Shown piece after piece: positions 8,752-17,856 of a DNA stretch of 64,000 bases; position 1 is the stretch's first letter, and each line of letters begins with the position of its first letter. This DNA comes from Armatimonadota bacterium (GTDB lineage Bacteria > Armatimonadota > Fimbriimonadia > Fimbriimonadales > ATM1). The stretch is taken from assembly GCA_003577165.1 (NCBI GenBank), contig QEUM01000001.1, forward strand, positions 248,001 through 312,000, in the 5' to 3' direction. Position numbers and translations under genes: made by a program. The notes under the pieces were generated by a model. That model did no database searches. It saw only the letters and a list, made by a program, of their open reading frames with translations, and was not told where the DNA came from.

Positions 8752-9212
8752 AACTCCTGACCATTGCGCTCAGCGCAGTCATCGTCATCGGGGCGCTGTT
8801 CATTGGCCTCGGGTACATCGGGATCGTGAACATCCCCGGAATCACGCCGCCAAAGCCGAAGAAGGTCGAAGACCTGTCTCCGATCGCAGAAGATGGCGAC
8901 GGCGGCGTCGAGCGCAGCATCCGCCTCATCGCTTCTGCACTACCCCCTCCCCCGCCGGAAGAGGAATCTCCCACGGCGGCGCAGCCCGCCGAAGATGGAA
9001 CGGACAGGCTCGCGAAGCTCTGGTCGTCCATGGACGCCGAGTCCGTGCTGCGAATCGTTGAGAAGTGGGACGCGGGTGATGCCTTAGCGGTACTCGTGAA
9101 GATGGACGACAAGAAACTCGCCGAACTGCTGCAGGCCATGAGCGAGAAGAACCCGGATCAAGCGGCTCGGATCAGTCAGGGGATCAAGTCCCTTGAACAG
9201 GGGGGGATCTAA
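8748..9212 (+). CDS. MotE-like flagellar protein (MgtE N-terminal type domain)
   Basis: The 154-residue protein has an N-terminal membrane segment (residues 4-27) and a proline- and acid-rich linker containing PPPPPEEE. A C-terminal helical domain (WSSMDAESVLRIVEKWD, LVKMDDKKLAELLQAM) resembles the MgtE N-terminal fold. This layout matches the MotE/FlbB family, which scaffolds stator or export components at the basal body. It overlaps the transglycosylase gene by four bases (ATGA) and precedes flhA, supporting a flagellar role. The exact function is inferred. Confidence 0.8.
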   Translation: MKLLTIALSAVIVIGALFIGLGYIGIVNIPGITPPKPKKVEDLSPIAEDGDGGVERSIRLIASALPPPPPEEESPTAAQPAEDGTDRLAKLWSSMDAESVLRIVEKWDAGDALAVLVKMDDKKLAELLQAMSEKNPDQAARISQGIKSLEQGGI

Positions 9213-9218
9213 GCGTCA

Positions 9219-11315
9219 GTGAAGTCTGTTGACAAGCTCCTTCGTCACAGCGACCTGATGCTCGCCGCAGGCGTGCTCGCGGTCGTGGTCATGCTGATCC
9301 TGCCGATCCCGCATTGGCTGCTCGATGCGATGCTCGTCATCAGCATCGGCGTTTCGATCGTCATCGCGCTCATCGCGACGAATGTCGATCACCCGCTGAA
9401 ATTCAGCACATTCCCGTCCGTGCTGTTGCTCTCAACTCTCTTGCGCCTCGCCCTCAGCATCGCGGCGACGAAACTCATCCTTGGTGAAGGAAACGCCGGA
9501 CACGTGATTCAAACGTTCGGCAACTTCGTCATGGGGGGTGACTTCATCGTAGGCCTCGTCGCCTTCCTCATCATCGTAATCGTTCAGTTCGTCGTCATTA
9601 CGAACGGCGCGGGACGAGTTGCCGAAGTGGTCGCGCGGTTTACGCTCGACGCGATGCCTGGTAAGCAGATGTCCATTGACGCGGACCTCAACAGCGGCCT
9701 CATCACGGAAGCCGAGGCGAAGCAACGCAGGAAAGAGATCAAACAGGAAGCCGACTTCTACGGCGCGATGGACGGCGCGAGCAAGTTTGTCAAAGGCGAC
9801 GCGATCGCATCGGTTCTCATCATCCTCGTCAACATCATCGGCGGCTTGATCCTCGGCTTCCTCCGCTCCGAAGGGTCCGTTATGGACATCCTTCAGCAAT
9901 ACGCTCTGCTGAGCGTGGGAGAGGGCCTGGTGAGCCAGATCCCCGCGCTCCTCGTCAGCACGAGCGCAGGCCTCATGGTGACGCGCTCCGGCCAGGACTC
10001 AGGCATGGGTAGCGCCGTGGCCGTACAAGTTCTGTCCCAGCCGAAGGCCCTGATGGGTGTCGCCGCTTCGCTGGCGGTTCTTGCGTTCATTCCCGGTTTC
10101 CCAACCGTGACCTTTCTCGCTCTCGCTGCGGGCGCCTTTGGTCTTTACAAGTTCTCCGAAACGAACTCGAAGTACATCGCTCACACAGCGCCGGCCGGAG
10201 GGGGGGTCGCCCATCCAGGCGAGCCGCAGCCATCACAGGCGGCCGCTCAGCCGCAGGGGCCAGAAGCGGTGATGCCGCTGCTGCACGTCGATCCGATCGA
10301 GCTTGAGATTGGCTACGGGCTCACCAAACTCGCTGATGCAAGGCAGGGCGGAGATTTGCCGACCCGCGTTGCCGGCGTGAGGCGGCAACTCGCGCTCGAA
10401 CTTGGATTCGTCATGCCGAGCGTGAGAATTCGGGACAACGTGCAACTTGCTCCGAACGAGTACGTCATCCGAATCCGGGGAGAAGAAGTCGCGCGTTCGG
10501 AGGCATTCGTAGACAGTTGCCTCGCGATTGACAGCGGCGGCGTGCTCAATCCTGTGCTCGGAACGCAAACGAAGGACCCGGTCTTCGGCATAGATGCCCT
10601 CTGGATCGAAAAGAGCCAGAGAGAGGCCGCGGAACGAAGCGGATACACCGTTATCGAGCCGAGCGCCATGATCAGCACGCATCTGAGCGAAGTCGTGAAG
10701 TCCCATTCTGCGGAGTTGCTCAGCAGGCAGGACGTTCAAACTCTCCTCGACAACGTCAAGGAACTCGATTCGGCGGTCGTCGAAGAGTTGGTCCCAACAA
10801 AGATGACTGTGGGCGAAGTCCAGAAGGTGCTTCAGCACTTGCTCCGAGAACGCATTCCGATTCGCGACATGGTGACGGTACTCGAAACGCTCGCGGACTT
10901 CGCGGACCGAATCAAGGATCCCGACTCCCTCGGCGAACTCGTGCGAGCCTCAATTTCGCGCACGATTACGAGGCAGCACCTCGATGATAGTGGCAAGATC
11001 TACTGCATCACCCTCGATCCCGGGCTGGAACGAAGCCTCGCCGAAGCGCTCCAGCAAACCCCGTATGGATCGGTGCTTGCGATCGAGCCGGAACTCAGCC
11101 AAGCGATTTCGCGCGATGTCTCGTCAGCGGCCGCCAAGGCCCTCGCCGACAGCAAATCCGCGGTCGTGCTGTGCGGCAACTCCACCCGCTTGCCTTTGAA
11201 GCGACTTCTGGAGCGACATCAGGTGACCACGCCGGTTCTGGCGTTCAATGAGATATCGGCTTCTGCGGACGTCGAGTTCGTCGCTCAGATTCAACACGCC
11301 GCAATCGCGGCGTGA
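9219..11315 (+). CDS. flhA: Flagellar biosynthesis protein FlhA
   Basis: FlhA, 698 residues, forms the nonameric export gate of the flagellar type III system. The N-terminal half holds about eight membrane helices with the FHIPEP-type loop (GRVAEVVARFTLDAMPGKQM and DGASKFVKGDAIAS). The C-terminal cytosolic domain (about 345-698) binds export chaperones. The GTG start lies seven bases after the previous stop with GGGGGG just upstream. It is the last gene of this operon. fliP, fliQ, fliR and flhB are not in the window. Confidence 0.98.
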   Translation: MKSVDKLLRHSDLMLAAGVLAVVVMLILPIPHWLLDAMLVISIGVSIVIALIATNVDHPLKFSTFPSVLLLSTLLRLALSIAATKLILGEGNAGHVIQTFGNFVMGGDFIVGLVAFLIIVIVQFVVITNGAGRVAEVVARFTLDAMPGKQMSIDADLNSGLITEAEAKQRRKEIKQEADFYGAMDGASKFVKGDAIASVLIILVNIIGGLILGFLRSEGSVMDILQQYALLSVGEGLVSQIPALLVSTSAGLMVTRSGQDSGMGSAVAVQVLSQPKALMGVAASLAVLAFIPGFPTVTFLALAAGAFGLYKFSETNSKYIAHTAPAGGGVAHPGEPQPSQAAAQPQGPEAVMPLLHVDPIELEIGYGLTKLADARQGGDLPTRVAGVRRQLALELGFVMPSVRIRDNVQLAPNEYVIRIRGEEVARSEAFVDSCLAIDSGGVLNPVLGTQTKDPVFGIDALWIEKSQREAAERSGYTVIEPSAMISTHLSEVVKSHSAELLSRQDVQTLLDNVKELDSAVVEELVPTKMTVGEVQKVLQHLLRERIPIRDMVTVLETLADFADRIKDPDSLGELVRASISRTITRQHLDDSGKIYCITLDPGLERSLAEALQQTPYGSVLAIEPELSQAISRDVSSAAAKALADSKSAVVLCGNSTRLPLKRLLERHQVTTPVLAFNEISASADVEFVAQIQHAAIAA

Positions 11316-12176
11316 TCAGATCATGTCGCGCAAGCGGCGTCGGCGTGCGATTTCTCGCAACTTGCGAATCGCCTGAATTTCGATCTGGCGCACGCGCTCG
11401 CGTGAAAGCCTGAGTTCGTCACCCACATCCCTCAGCAAGCCAACTTCTGCCTCTTCCAAACCCAAACGGATCTTGACCACTCGCCTCTCGCGTTCAGTTA
11501 GTTCTTCCAGCAGCTTCTCGAGCAATTGTGAGCGCTCGCTGTCGAGAACGCCCTCTTCCGGATCGATCGTCTGCTTCTCGCAGATCGATGACCGTAAAGA
11601 CGCGCCGTCCATTCCCGCGCGGACTGACTCCAGCGATACCGCGTCTTGGAAGGACTGCAGGAGAAACAGGAATCGCTGCTGGGAGATCCCCAGCTCGTAG
11701 GCCAACTCGTTTGCCGTTGGATCCCGGCCCAGGTCGGCCGACATAGTTTCGCGAAGCCTCGCGAGCTTGCGGTGCAGGTCGGACACATGGGCGGGCAGTC
11801 GGATCGTTCGGGACTTGACGTCGATCGCGCGGCTGATCGTCTGCCGAATCCAGTGTGTCGCGTAGGTTGAGAAGCGGAAGCCCCGGTCGGGGTCGAATCT
11901 TTCGACCGCGCTCATCAGACCGATTGCCCCTTCTTGGACGAGGTCCTCGAAGGCTACGGCCCTGTGGCGGTACTGCTTCGCGATGTTCACGACCAGGCGC
12001 ATGTTGGCCTCGACAAGCCGTTTCCTCGCCGCTTCGTCGCCTGACCTGGCCCGTCGCGAGAGTTCGCGCTCCTCTTCCGACGTCAGAAGCGGTGTCTGGG
12101 TAAGACGTGACAAATAGGATGGAATCCCGTCCGTCTGGTGGCTTTCAGCCTCCGCCGAGCCAATGGGCCTTTGCAT
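11316..12176 (-). CDS. RNA polymerase sigma-70 factor, RpoD-like (group 1/2)
   Basis: The 286-residue protein has region 1.2 ([15 protein letters not shown]), region 2 with [18 protein letters not shown] and the -10 reading segment [17 protein letters not shown], region 3, and region 4 ending in [20 protein letters not shown]. This is the primary-sigma type, but region 1.1 is missing. It could be the housekeeping factor or a group 2 paralogue. It converges on flhA with no intergenic base between the two stops. No ribosome site is obvious upstream. The gap to the next gene (12177-12399) shows no other gene. Confidence 0.93.
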   Translation of the reverse strand: MQRPIGSAEAESHQTDGIPSYLSRLTQTPLLTSEEERELSRRARSGDEAARKRLVEANMRLVVNIAKQYRHRAVAFEDLVQEGAIGLMSAVERFDPDRGFRFSTYATHWIRQTISRAIDVKSRTIRLPAHVSDLHRKLARLRETMSADLGRDPTANELAYELGISQQRFLFLLQSFQDAVSLESVRAGMDGASLRSSICEKQTIDPEEGVLDSERSQLLEKLLEELTERERRVVKIRLGLEEAEVGLLRDVGDELRLSRERVRQIEIQAIRKLREIARRRRLRDMI

Positions 12177-12399
12177 CTAAGGTTCGCTTGGGCACAAACG
12201 GGCAACTCCCTCCGCCCGGTTGCACCACCACATTCGGTGTCGGCCAGCGCTTCCCTGCAAGCCGCCCATGACCACAGCAATTGGGATGCCAACTCCCCTG
12301 CCATCCCAAATCCGTGGCGCCCTCTCTCAGACGACCGCCGTCTCCTATCAAGACGCTCCGGGATGCGTCAGGGTTCTGTGAGCGAGCAGTAAACTGTCC

Positions 12400-13371
12400 T
12401 TGGCCGTGAACGAGAAGGACTTCGTCGAGCGTCGCCAGGCCGACTGGCAGAAGCTCCATGCCCTGATCGACATGGGGGAACACAACATCTCTCGCCTTTC
12501 CGGCAGGGACCTCCGCGACTTCGGCAGACTCTATCGGCGAGCCGCCCGCGATCTTGCCGTCGTTCGCACCCACTCGGGCAATCCAGGCCTCCGCGCCTAC
12601 CTCAACGACCTGATTGGCCGCGGGCACGGCGTTCTCTACAAGCGGCCGGGGAAACCGCTCCTCCAGGCATTGACGGGGGCCGCCCTCGAGGCGGCCAGGG
12701 TCGTTCGGAGGAGGTGGCCTTTCGTCATGGCCGCTGTCTCTATTGGGGTGGTCGGGGCCATCTTTGCCAGGAACGCGGTCTCCATGGAGCCCTCGACCCT
12801 CGACGTCATCGTCCCGGGCGGCCTGAAAGGCTCCCTGGAGCAGTGGAAGACGCAGGAATTCGGTCCCGTCGACACAGAGCAAGCGCTTGCGATGACTGGG
12901 TTCTACATCTACAACAACACCCTCGTCGCCGTCCGCATCGTCGCTGGCAGCGTGACCCTCGGCGCCCTCACCGTGAATGACCTTCTGGAGAACGGAGCCG
13001 TGATGGGCGCCTTCTGGCATGAACTTTCCGGGACCCCGCGGCTCTCCCGCTTCCTCGTCAGCGTCTATCCCCACGGCGTCCCGGAGATATCCGGCATCTT
13101 CATTGCCAGCGCAGCCGGCCTTCTCGTCGGCTACACCTTCCTCAATCCCGGTCGCCGGACTCGAGTCCAGGCCTTTCGCTTGGTGGCTCGCGACGTCGCC
13201 CACCTCCTCGGCCTTGGAGTCGTCCTGATCTGGATCGCCGCTCCCATCGAGGCTTCGTTTAGTTTCAATGCAGCAGTGTCAGACCCTGGCCGCATCCTCG
13301 TTGGGACGACCCTGCTCTTTCTCCTGCTTGCCTACATCACGCTCGCCGGTCGGACGAACGCACCTCGGTGA
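12400..13371 (+). CDS. SpoIIM-like membrane protein (stage II sporulation protein M family)
   Basis: The 323-residue protein has a helical soluble N-terminal region with LSGRDLRDFGRLYRRAARDLA, then membrane helices near residues 108-125, 185-205, 230-250 and 265-320. The central part (YNNTLVAVRIVAGSVTLG, HGVPEISGIFIASAAGLLVG) is the SpoIIM/DUF95 signature. In non-sporulating bacteria these proteins are of unknown role, often next to RDD or MoxR genes, neither of which is here. The start could be the TTG at 12400 or the GTG at 12406. TAAACT at 12390-12395 fits a -10 box very close to either. Confidence 0.85.
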   Translation: MAVNEKDFVERRQADWQKLHALIDMGEHNISRLSGRDLRDFGRLYRRAARDLAVVRTHSGNPGLRAYLNDLIGRGHGVLYKRPGKPLLQALTGAALEAARVVRRRWPFVMAAVSIGVVGAIFARNAVSMEPSTLDVIVPGGLKGSLEQWKTQEFGPVDTEQALAMTGFYIYNNTLVAVRIVAGSVTLGALTVNDLLENGAVMGAFWHELSGTPRLSRFLVSVYPHGVPEISGIFIASAAGLLVGYTFLNPGRRTRVQAFRLVARDVAHLLGLGVVLIWIAAPIEASFSFNAAVSDPGRILVGTTLLFLLLAYITLAGRTNAPR

Positions 13372-13398
13372 AAAGTGAAACCCGGCTGACCGACCCTC

Positions 13399-13407
13399 TG
13401 GTATACT
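13399..13407 (+). promoter_or_regulatory. Extended -10 promoter before speD
   Basis: TGGTATACT matches an extended -10 element (TG, one base, then TATACT). It lies about 160 bases upstream of the preferred speD start, giving a long leader. Confidence 0.45.
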
Positions 13408-13493
13408 TCGCGCCCGCCGCCGTAACCTCTGGCTCAGACGGCCCAGGCGGCCTCACGTGAAACGAGATGAATATTAGTTCGACTTTGGCTTGT

Positions 13494-13512
13494 CCGCGCA
13501 GACGCTGCGCGG
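13494..13512 (+). promoter_or_regulatory. Hairpin in the speD leader
   Basis: CCGCGCAG and CTGCGCGG form a perfect 8-bp stem with the three-base loop ACG, between the putative promoter and the speD ribosome site. A possible role in polyamine-dependent control is inference only. Confidence 0.4.
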
Positions 13513-13567
13513 GGGTTGGGTCGGCGCGTGGGCGCCACGGCTGTCTTATGCAGGGAGGTATGGGGCG

Positions 13568-14158
13568 GTGTTCTGGCTGACGGCCGCTGCACTCGCAATC
13601 GCCGTCGCCGCGCACGCCTTCTCTAACCCTCTCTCGGCCGTGCTCGCGCGTCTTCGCGGTTGGCTTCGTTCGACGTCCGCGGTTGAACCCGTTCAGGTTG
13701 ACCCTGGATGGACGGTGATTCCGGGTCGTGACGACTCATTCCGCGACTGGATTCACTCCGACGACTTTAAGCACCCCTCTGATCCAAACATCGAACCTTC
13801 CCTCGGCAGCCACCTTCTCATCGAGCTATACGGCTGCGAGCGACGCCAACTCGAACAGGAGTCCACCGTTCGCGCGGCAATGGAAGCCGCGGCGCACGCA
13901 AGCAACGCGACGGTCATCACGAGCGAGTTCCACGAGTTCAAACCGTACGGTGTCTCCGGCGCCGTAATCATCGCGGAATCCCACTTTACGATTCACACTT
14001 GGCCGGAGCACGGATACGCCGCCATCGATCTCTTCTACTGCAGTGAGTCGGTGCTGATCGACAAGGCGGTGGAGACTCTCCAGATCCGATTCCATCCCAC
14101 ACGGACTCGGTACTTGATTGTTCGGAGAGGCCTCCAGTCCGAAGTGAGCAGACCTTGA
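13568..14158 (+). CDS. speD: S-adenosylmethionine decarboxylase proenzyme with N-terminal membrane segment
   Basis: The C-terminal 120 residues are a complete bacterial AdoMetDC, which makes the aminopropyl donor for spermidine. The self-cleavage site is in AESHFTIHTWPEHGY, with Ser138 becoming the pyruvoyl group, and the proton donor Cys lies in LFYCSES. The start at GTG 13568 has GGAGG nine bases before it and gives 196 residues; a longer frame from TTG 13490 is open. Ahead of the enzyme lies a hydrophobic stretch (residues 2-22) and about 55 linker residues, which ordinary SpeD of 120-140 residues lacks. speE follows 72 bases downstream. Confidence 0.93.
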   Translation: MFWLTAAALAIAVAAHAFSNPLSAVLARLRGWLRSTSAVEPVQVDPGWTVIPGRDDSFRDWIHSDDFKHPSDPNIEPSLGSHLLIELYGCERRQLEQESTVRAAMEAAAHASNATVITSEFHEFKPYGVSGAVIIAESHFTIHTWPEHGYAAIDLFYCSESVLIDKAVETLQIRFHPTRTRYLIVRRGLQSEVSRP

Positions 14159-14230
14159 TCTGAGGTCTCCGTTCCGCGCCGCAGCCGATAAGGACTGCGC
14201 CCGAAAGAATCAAAGGAGTCAGTACGAATC

Positions 14231-15151
14231 ATGGCGTTTACGCAGCGAATGGGCATGTTCATCAGCGAGACACACACGACGGCCGCGGAGTGGTGCTTCA
14301 CTGTCGAGAAGATGCTTTTCGAAGGGGTCACCAAGTATCAAGAAGTTCAGATCTGCGAGATCCCAAGATTCGGCAAAACTCTGTTTCTCGATTACAAGAT
14401 CCAGAGCAGCATCTTAGACGAGTTCATCTTCCACGAGTGCATGACTCAACCGGCGATGTTTCTCCACCCGAATCCGAAGAGCGTCTTCGTTGCGGGTGGG
14501 GGTGAAGGAGCCACACTTCGCGAAGCATTGAGGCACCCTTCGGTCGAGCGCGCAGTTATGGTGGACATCGATGGCGAACTTATCGCGATGGTGAAGGAGC
14601 ATATGCCGGAGTGGCACCAGGGCGCGTTCGATGATCCTCGCACGGAATTGGTGCACATGGACGCCCGCAAATACTTGAAGGAAACCGACGAGAAGTTCGA
14701 CGTGATCTTGAGCGATCTGCCCGATCCTCTCGAAGGCGGGCCGGCTGTGTATCTATTTACCGAGGAGTACTTCGCGCTCTGCCGAGACCGCTTAACGGAC
14801 GACGGAGTGTTCGCGATGCAAGCCGGGTGCGCCAACATCAACTACCCCGACTGCTTTGCGCCCTGCCTTCGCACAGTTCAGCAAGTCTTCCCAGAGACTC
14901 ACGGATACTGGGCTATCATGACGACCTTTTTCCTGCCCTGGGGATTCGTGCTGGGCAGCAAGCAGCACAGCCCCCTCGATCTCACGGAGGCCGACCTCGA
15001 AGCACGCTTCGAGGAACGCGGAATCGTCAACCGCTATTACACTCCGCGCTTCCATCGGAGCGTATTCACTTTGCCGGATTACCTCGAAGAGGCGGTTCGA
15101 ACGAAGGGCTACGTCATGACCGATGCGGCTCCATTCATTTGGACCGCGTAG
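14231..15151 (+). CDS. speE: Spermidine synthase
   Basis: The 306-residue aminopropyltransferase uses decarboxylated SAM and putrescine to make spermidine. The nucleotide-binding loop reads VAGGGEGATLREALRH, the acidic residue is in MVDIDGEL, and the catalytic Asp motif is LSDLPDP. GGAG lies 12 bases before the ATG. It forms an operon with speD. Its length is normal, with the usual N-terminal beta domain. Confidence 0.96.
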   Translation: MAFTQRMGMFISETHTTAAEWCFTVEKMLFEGVTKYQEVQICEIPRFGKTLFLDYKIQSSILDEFIFHECMTQPAMFLHPNPKSVFVAGGGEGATLREALRHPSVERAVMVDIDGELIAMVKEHMPEWHQGAFDDPRTELVHMDARKYLKETDEKFDVILSDLPDPLEGGPAVYLFTEEYFALCRDRLTDDGVFAMQAGCANINYPDCFAPCLRTVQQVFPETHGYWAIMTTFFLPWGFVLGSKQHSPLDLTEADLEARFEERGIVNRYYTPRFHRSVFTLPDYLEEAVRTKGYVMTDAAPFIWTA

Positions 15152-15224
15152 GCGATTCGCCACCGCGAAACTTGGGGCGGTCGCGCGGATTTCGCTGACG
15201 CGACGTCCACACGGTGCTGCGACT

Positions 15225-15258
15225 CCCCCGACAGCCCACGGAGATGGGCGGCCGGGGG
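15225..15258. terminator. Possible bidirectional terminator between speE and the PEP-CTERM protease
   Basis: An imperfect hairpin: CCCCCG pairs with CGGGGG and, after a small internal loop, GCCC pairs with GGGC. It lies between two convergent genes. The T-run after it is weak on both strands. Confidence 0.35.
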
Positions 15259-15265
15259 TTGTTCG

Positions 15266-16225
15266 CTAGCTTCCTCTCGCTCTGCGTCGTCTCCCGACCA
15301 TCACCGAGAGCACGCCTGCGAGGACTGCAACGAGGCTCGCCGGCTCCGGCACGGCTGCGCACGAGGATTCGACCCAATTGAGATACGAACCAACCCGCAC
15401 ATCCCACCAAAGGGAGCCTTCGACGACCCGGGTGTAACCCACGTTCGTCTGGCTCGCCGAATGGACGCCGACCAGAAGCCACTGCCCGGACGATGGATCC
15501 TGCTGAACCGACGGCCCTCCGGAATCACCGCTGAGGAAGTGAGACTCGCCGGCATCGGGCGGCCATGCGCCGGGTGCCGGCGGAAGGAAGTCAAGGTCGC
15601 CTTCGAGCGAAACGTACCGGTAGTTCTTACCCGTCGCTGGATCGCCGATCTCCTTGATCGGCGTCGCGTCGATCGTATTCCGACCGTTCCGATACGTGCC
15701 GAATCCGGCGACGATGTCGTACTCCCTCGGAGCGCCGATCGTCCCCGTGTCACCGAAACCCTTCTGGATCACGCCGGGCGTCACAGGCGCCGCGGGAGTG
15801 GGCATGGTGAGCGCTGGGAGGGTCGTCAGGTCGTTGACCCGGACGCCGAGAAGCGCCAGGTCGACCCAGGTTCCTCCAGCGGGGTCGAACGGCCCCCGGA
15901 ACATGAGCGGAGCGTTGTACTGCCACGGTCCTGCGCCGGTGCCGTTGCCGAATCCAACCTGCCAGCCATCTGTGCCGTGCCCGACAACGTGGTCCGCGGT
16001 CAGAACACACAGCCAGCCTCCAGGACCTGAGGCGTCCGGCTTCACGTCGATGACGGTTCCAGTGCCAAGACCGAAGCCGATGGCCCGGACCCGTACGGTT
16101 GCGTTGATGAGTCCCACCGGGACTCCGATGTCTCCAGGATGGCGTGCAATGGGCCACGCGCCGGAGACAAACGAAAAGGCCAACAATGCGAAGGGGATCC
16201 TTCGCAGTAGGAGTTCTCCTTTCAT
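15266..16225 (-). CDS. PEP-CTERM anchored trypsin-like serine protease
   Basis: The 319-residue protein has a signal peptide (LLLRRIPFALLAFSFVSGA) and a chymotrypsin-fold domain. The probable catalytic triad is His in LTADHVVG, Asp in WVDLALLG and Ser in LSGDSGGPSV. The C-terminus has VPEPASL, a hydrophobic stretch and RRRRAR, the PEP-CTERM signal that is cut and sorted by exosortase. It is therefore probably an exported, surface-linked protease. AAGGAGG precedes the ATG. The minus-strand sequence TATACT at 16244-16249 may be its -10 box. The exosortase must lie elsewhere. Confidence 0.88.
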   Translation of the reverse strand: MKGELLLRRIPFALLAFSFVSGAWPIARHPGDIGVPVGLINATVRVRAIGFGLGTGTVIDVKPDASGPGGWLCVLTADHVVGHGTDGWQVGFGNGTGAGPWQYNAPLMFRGPFDPAGGTWVDLALLGVRVNDLTTLPALTMPTPAAPVTPGVIQKGFGDTGTIGAPREYDIVAGFGTYRNGRNTIDATPIKEIGDPATGKNYRYVSLEGDLDFLPPAPGAWPPDAGESHFLSGDSGGPSVQQDPSSGQWLLVGVHSASQTNVGYTRVVEGSLWWDVRVGSYLNWVESSCAAVPEPASLVAVLAGVLSVMVGRRRRARGS

Positions 16226-16354
16226 TGCTCCTCCTTGAGAACCAGTATAAATCGGCTTTTGGCGGATTTGAGAGACTTTTTTGGATGGGCGCGCGGAGCG
16301 GCCGACGGCCCCGCCTGAGGCAGGACTCCGGAGCAGTGGGTCGAAAGATGCCGA

Positions 16355-17200
16355 GTGCTTCGAACGCTCGCGAAGTTGGAGAAGATCGACGTTCGCTGGC
16401 TCTATGTCGCCCTGATCGGGTTCGTCGTCCTCGCTTACTTCAGCGCCGTCGAGCTGAAACTCCGCCCCAGCCCGGAGGCCGTGGGCTTCTTCAACGCCAT
16501 CGAAAAGCTGGATGGCTCGAAGCCGGTGCTTCTACACTCAGATTGGGACCAAGGGACCGTCGCCGAACTCAGCGCGCAGTTCGAAAACACCGTCAGGCAC
16601 TTGTTCGAGCGAGACCTCAAGTTCGTCCTCGCGTCCGGGATCGCGACCGGCATGCAGTTCGCGGAGCCGGTGGTGAACCGCCTCGCTGTCGAGTATGGAA
16701 AGGAATACGGACAGGATTGGGTGAGCATCGGGTTCAAGTTGCCCGACCCGAAAGGCATCTCCATCGAAGCCATCGCGAGGGACTTCCGATCGGTAGCACA
16801 GAAGGACATTCGGCTCGGGAAGCCGATGCAGGAGTTTCCGTGGCTTCGCCGCGTTCAGACCGCAGACGACTGGTCGCTGGTCATCAGCATCGCATACACG
16901 GAGTACCGAGAGTACATCACGTACTTCACAACTGAAGCGCGCGTACCTTACATTTGCGGAATATGCGCGATCTCTTCAACACCGCTCTATCCGTTCTTCA
17001 ACGCAGGGAACATCAAGGGAATGCTGGTTGGGGTTCGGGGGGGGAGTGAATACGAACGCCGAAACAACCGATCCGGATTCGGCACGAAAATGCTCCTCGG
17101 CCAAACGGCGGGCCACCTCCTTCTCCTCGTCGGCATCGTGCTCGGGAATCTCGGACAGTGGGCCAGAAGGAGACTCGACAAGGCGGAGGCGCAGCGGTGA
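16355..17200 (+). CDS. Conserved membrane protein of unknown function with a large periplasmic domain
   Basis: The 281-residue protein has one membrane helix at residues 15-33 and a second at about 250-270, with a domain of roughly 200 residues between them that should face the periplasm. Segments such as SKPVLLHSDWD, EYGKEYGQDWVSIGFK and FNAGNIKGMLVGVRGGSEYE resemble, from memory, an uncharacterised family found in several phyla beside a multi-pass membrane partner. That partner is the next gene here. I assign no function. The GTG start is the most upstream reasonable one, and the stop overlaps the next ATG. Confidence 0.75.
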   Translation: MLRTLAKLEKIDVRWLYVALIGFVVLAYFSAVELKLRPSPEAVGFFNAIEKLDGSKPVLLHSDWDQGTVAELSAQFENTVRHLFERDLKFVLASGIATGMQFAEPVVNRLAVEYGKEYGQDWVSIGFKLPDPKGISIEAIARDFRSVAQKDIRLGKPMQEFPWLRRVQTADDWSLVISIAYTEYREYITYFTTEARVPYICGICAISSTPLYPFFNAGNIKGMLVGVRGGSEYERRNNRSGFGTKMLLGQTAGHLLLLVGIVLGNLGQWARRRLDKAEAQR

Positions 17201-17856
17201 TGGAGGCGATCGGCCCCTGGATGGCCGTCCTGTGCGTCTTGATGGTCCTCAGCCTCTTGTGGCGCGAGAACCCCGCCTATCGCCTCGCGGAGCATCTGAT
17301 GATCGGCCTGACAGCCGGCTTCGCGTTTGCGACGACTTGGTTCCAATACCTGAAGCCGAAGTGGTTCGACCCCTGGGTCTCGAGTTTCGCTGATCGCAGC
17401 GTTACTGGGGTCTTCGGCGGCCTCTTCGTTCTATTGCTCGGCTTATGCTGGTACGGCCTCTATTTTCAGCGCACACGGTGGCTGATGCGAGTTGTGCTCG
17501 GAGCCGTCATCGGCGCGGGAGCAGGTCAAGCCATCCGCAACAACTTCACGCAGCAGATGCCCGTCATCACCGATTCCTTCCGTTCGCCCATCGTAATCCG
17601 CGAGGGAAGCGTCTTTCTGGGCGAGTCTTTTCGGAATGCGGTTTTCTTGATCGCTCTCATCAGCGTGCTCGTTTACTTCTTCTTCTCTTTCGATCACAAG
17701 CGAACGGTGCTGAGAGTTACCGGTAACATGGGGCGGATCTGGCTCATGGTTGGCTTCGGCGCCTATTTCGGCAACACGGTGATGACGAGAATGTCCGTGT
17801 TCATTGAGAGGATCTGGTTCGTCGTCGAGCAGTTCCAGAAGGCGATATTCCGATGA
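17200..17856 (+). CDS. Conserved multi-pass membrane protein of unknown function
   Basis: The 218-residue protein has about six membrane helices, starting at the N-terminus. The pattern LLWRENPAYRLAEHLMIGLTAG and, near the end, FGAYFGNTVMTRMSVFIERI recalls the known but uncharacterised partner of the preceding periplasmic-domain protein. The ATG at 17200 has GGAGG ten bases before it and overlaps the upstream stop; an earlier start at 17158 is unlikely. It overlaps the next gene by four bases, so three genes are translationally coupled. Confidence 0.75.
   Translation: MEAIGPWMAVLCVLMVLSLLWRENPAYRLAEHLMIGLTAGFAFATTWFQYLKPKWFDPWVSSFADRSVTGVFGGLFVLLLGLCWYGLYFQRTRWLMRVVLGAVIGAGAGQAIRNNFTQQMPVITDSFRSPIVIREGSVFLGESFRNAVFLIALISVLVYFFFSFDHKRTVLRVTGNMGRIWLMVGFGAYFGNTVMTRMSVFIERIWFVVEQFQKAIFR

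Noticed and set aside
12145-13203. Minus-strand open frame of 352 codons opposite the SpoIIM-like gene
   Set aside because: Antisense shadow; the plus strand has clear membrane helices and family motifs.
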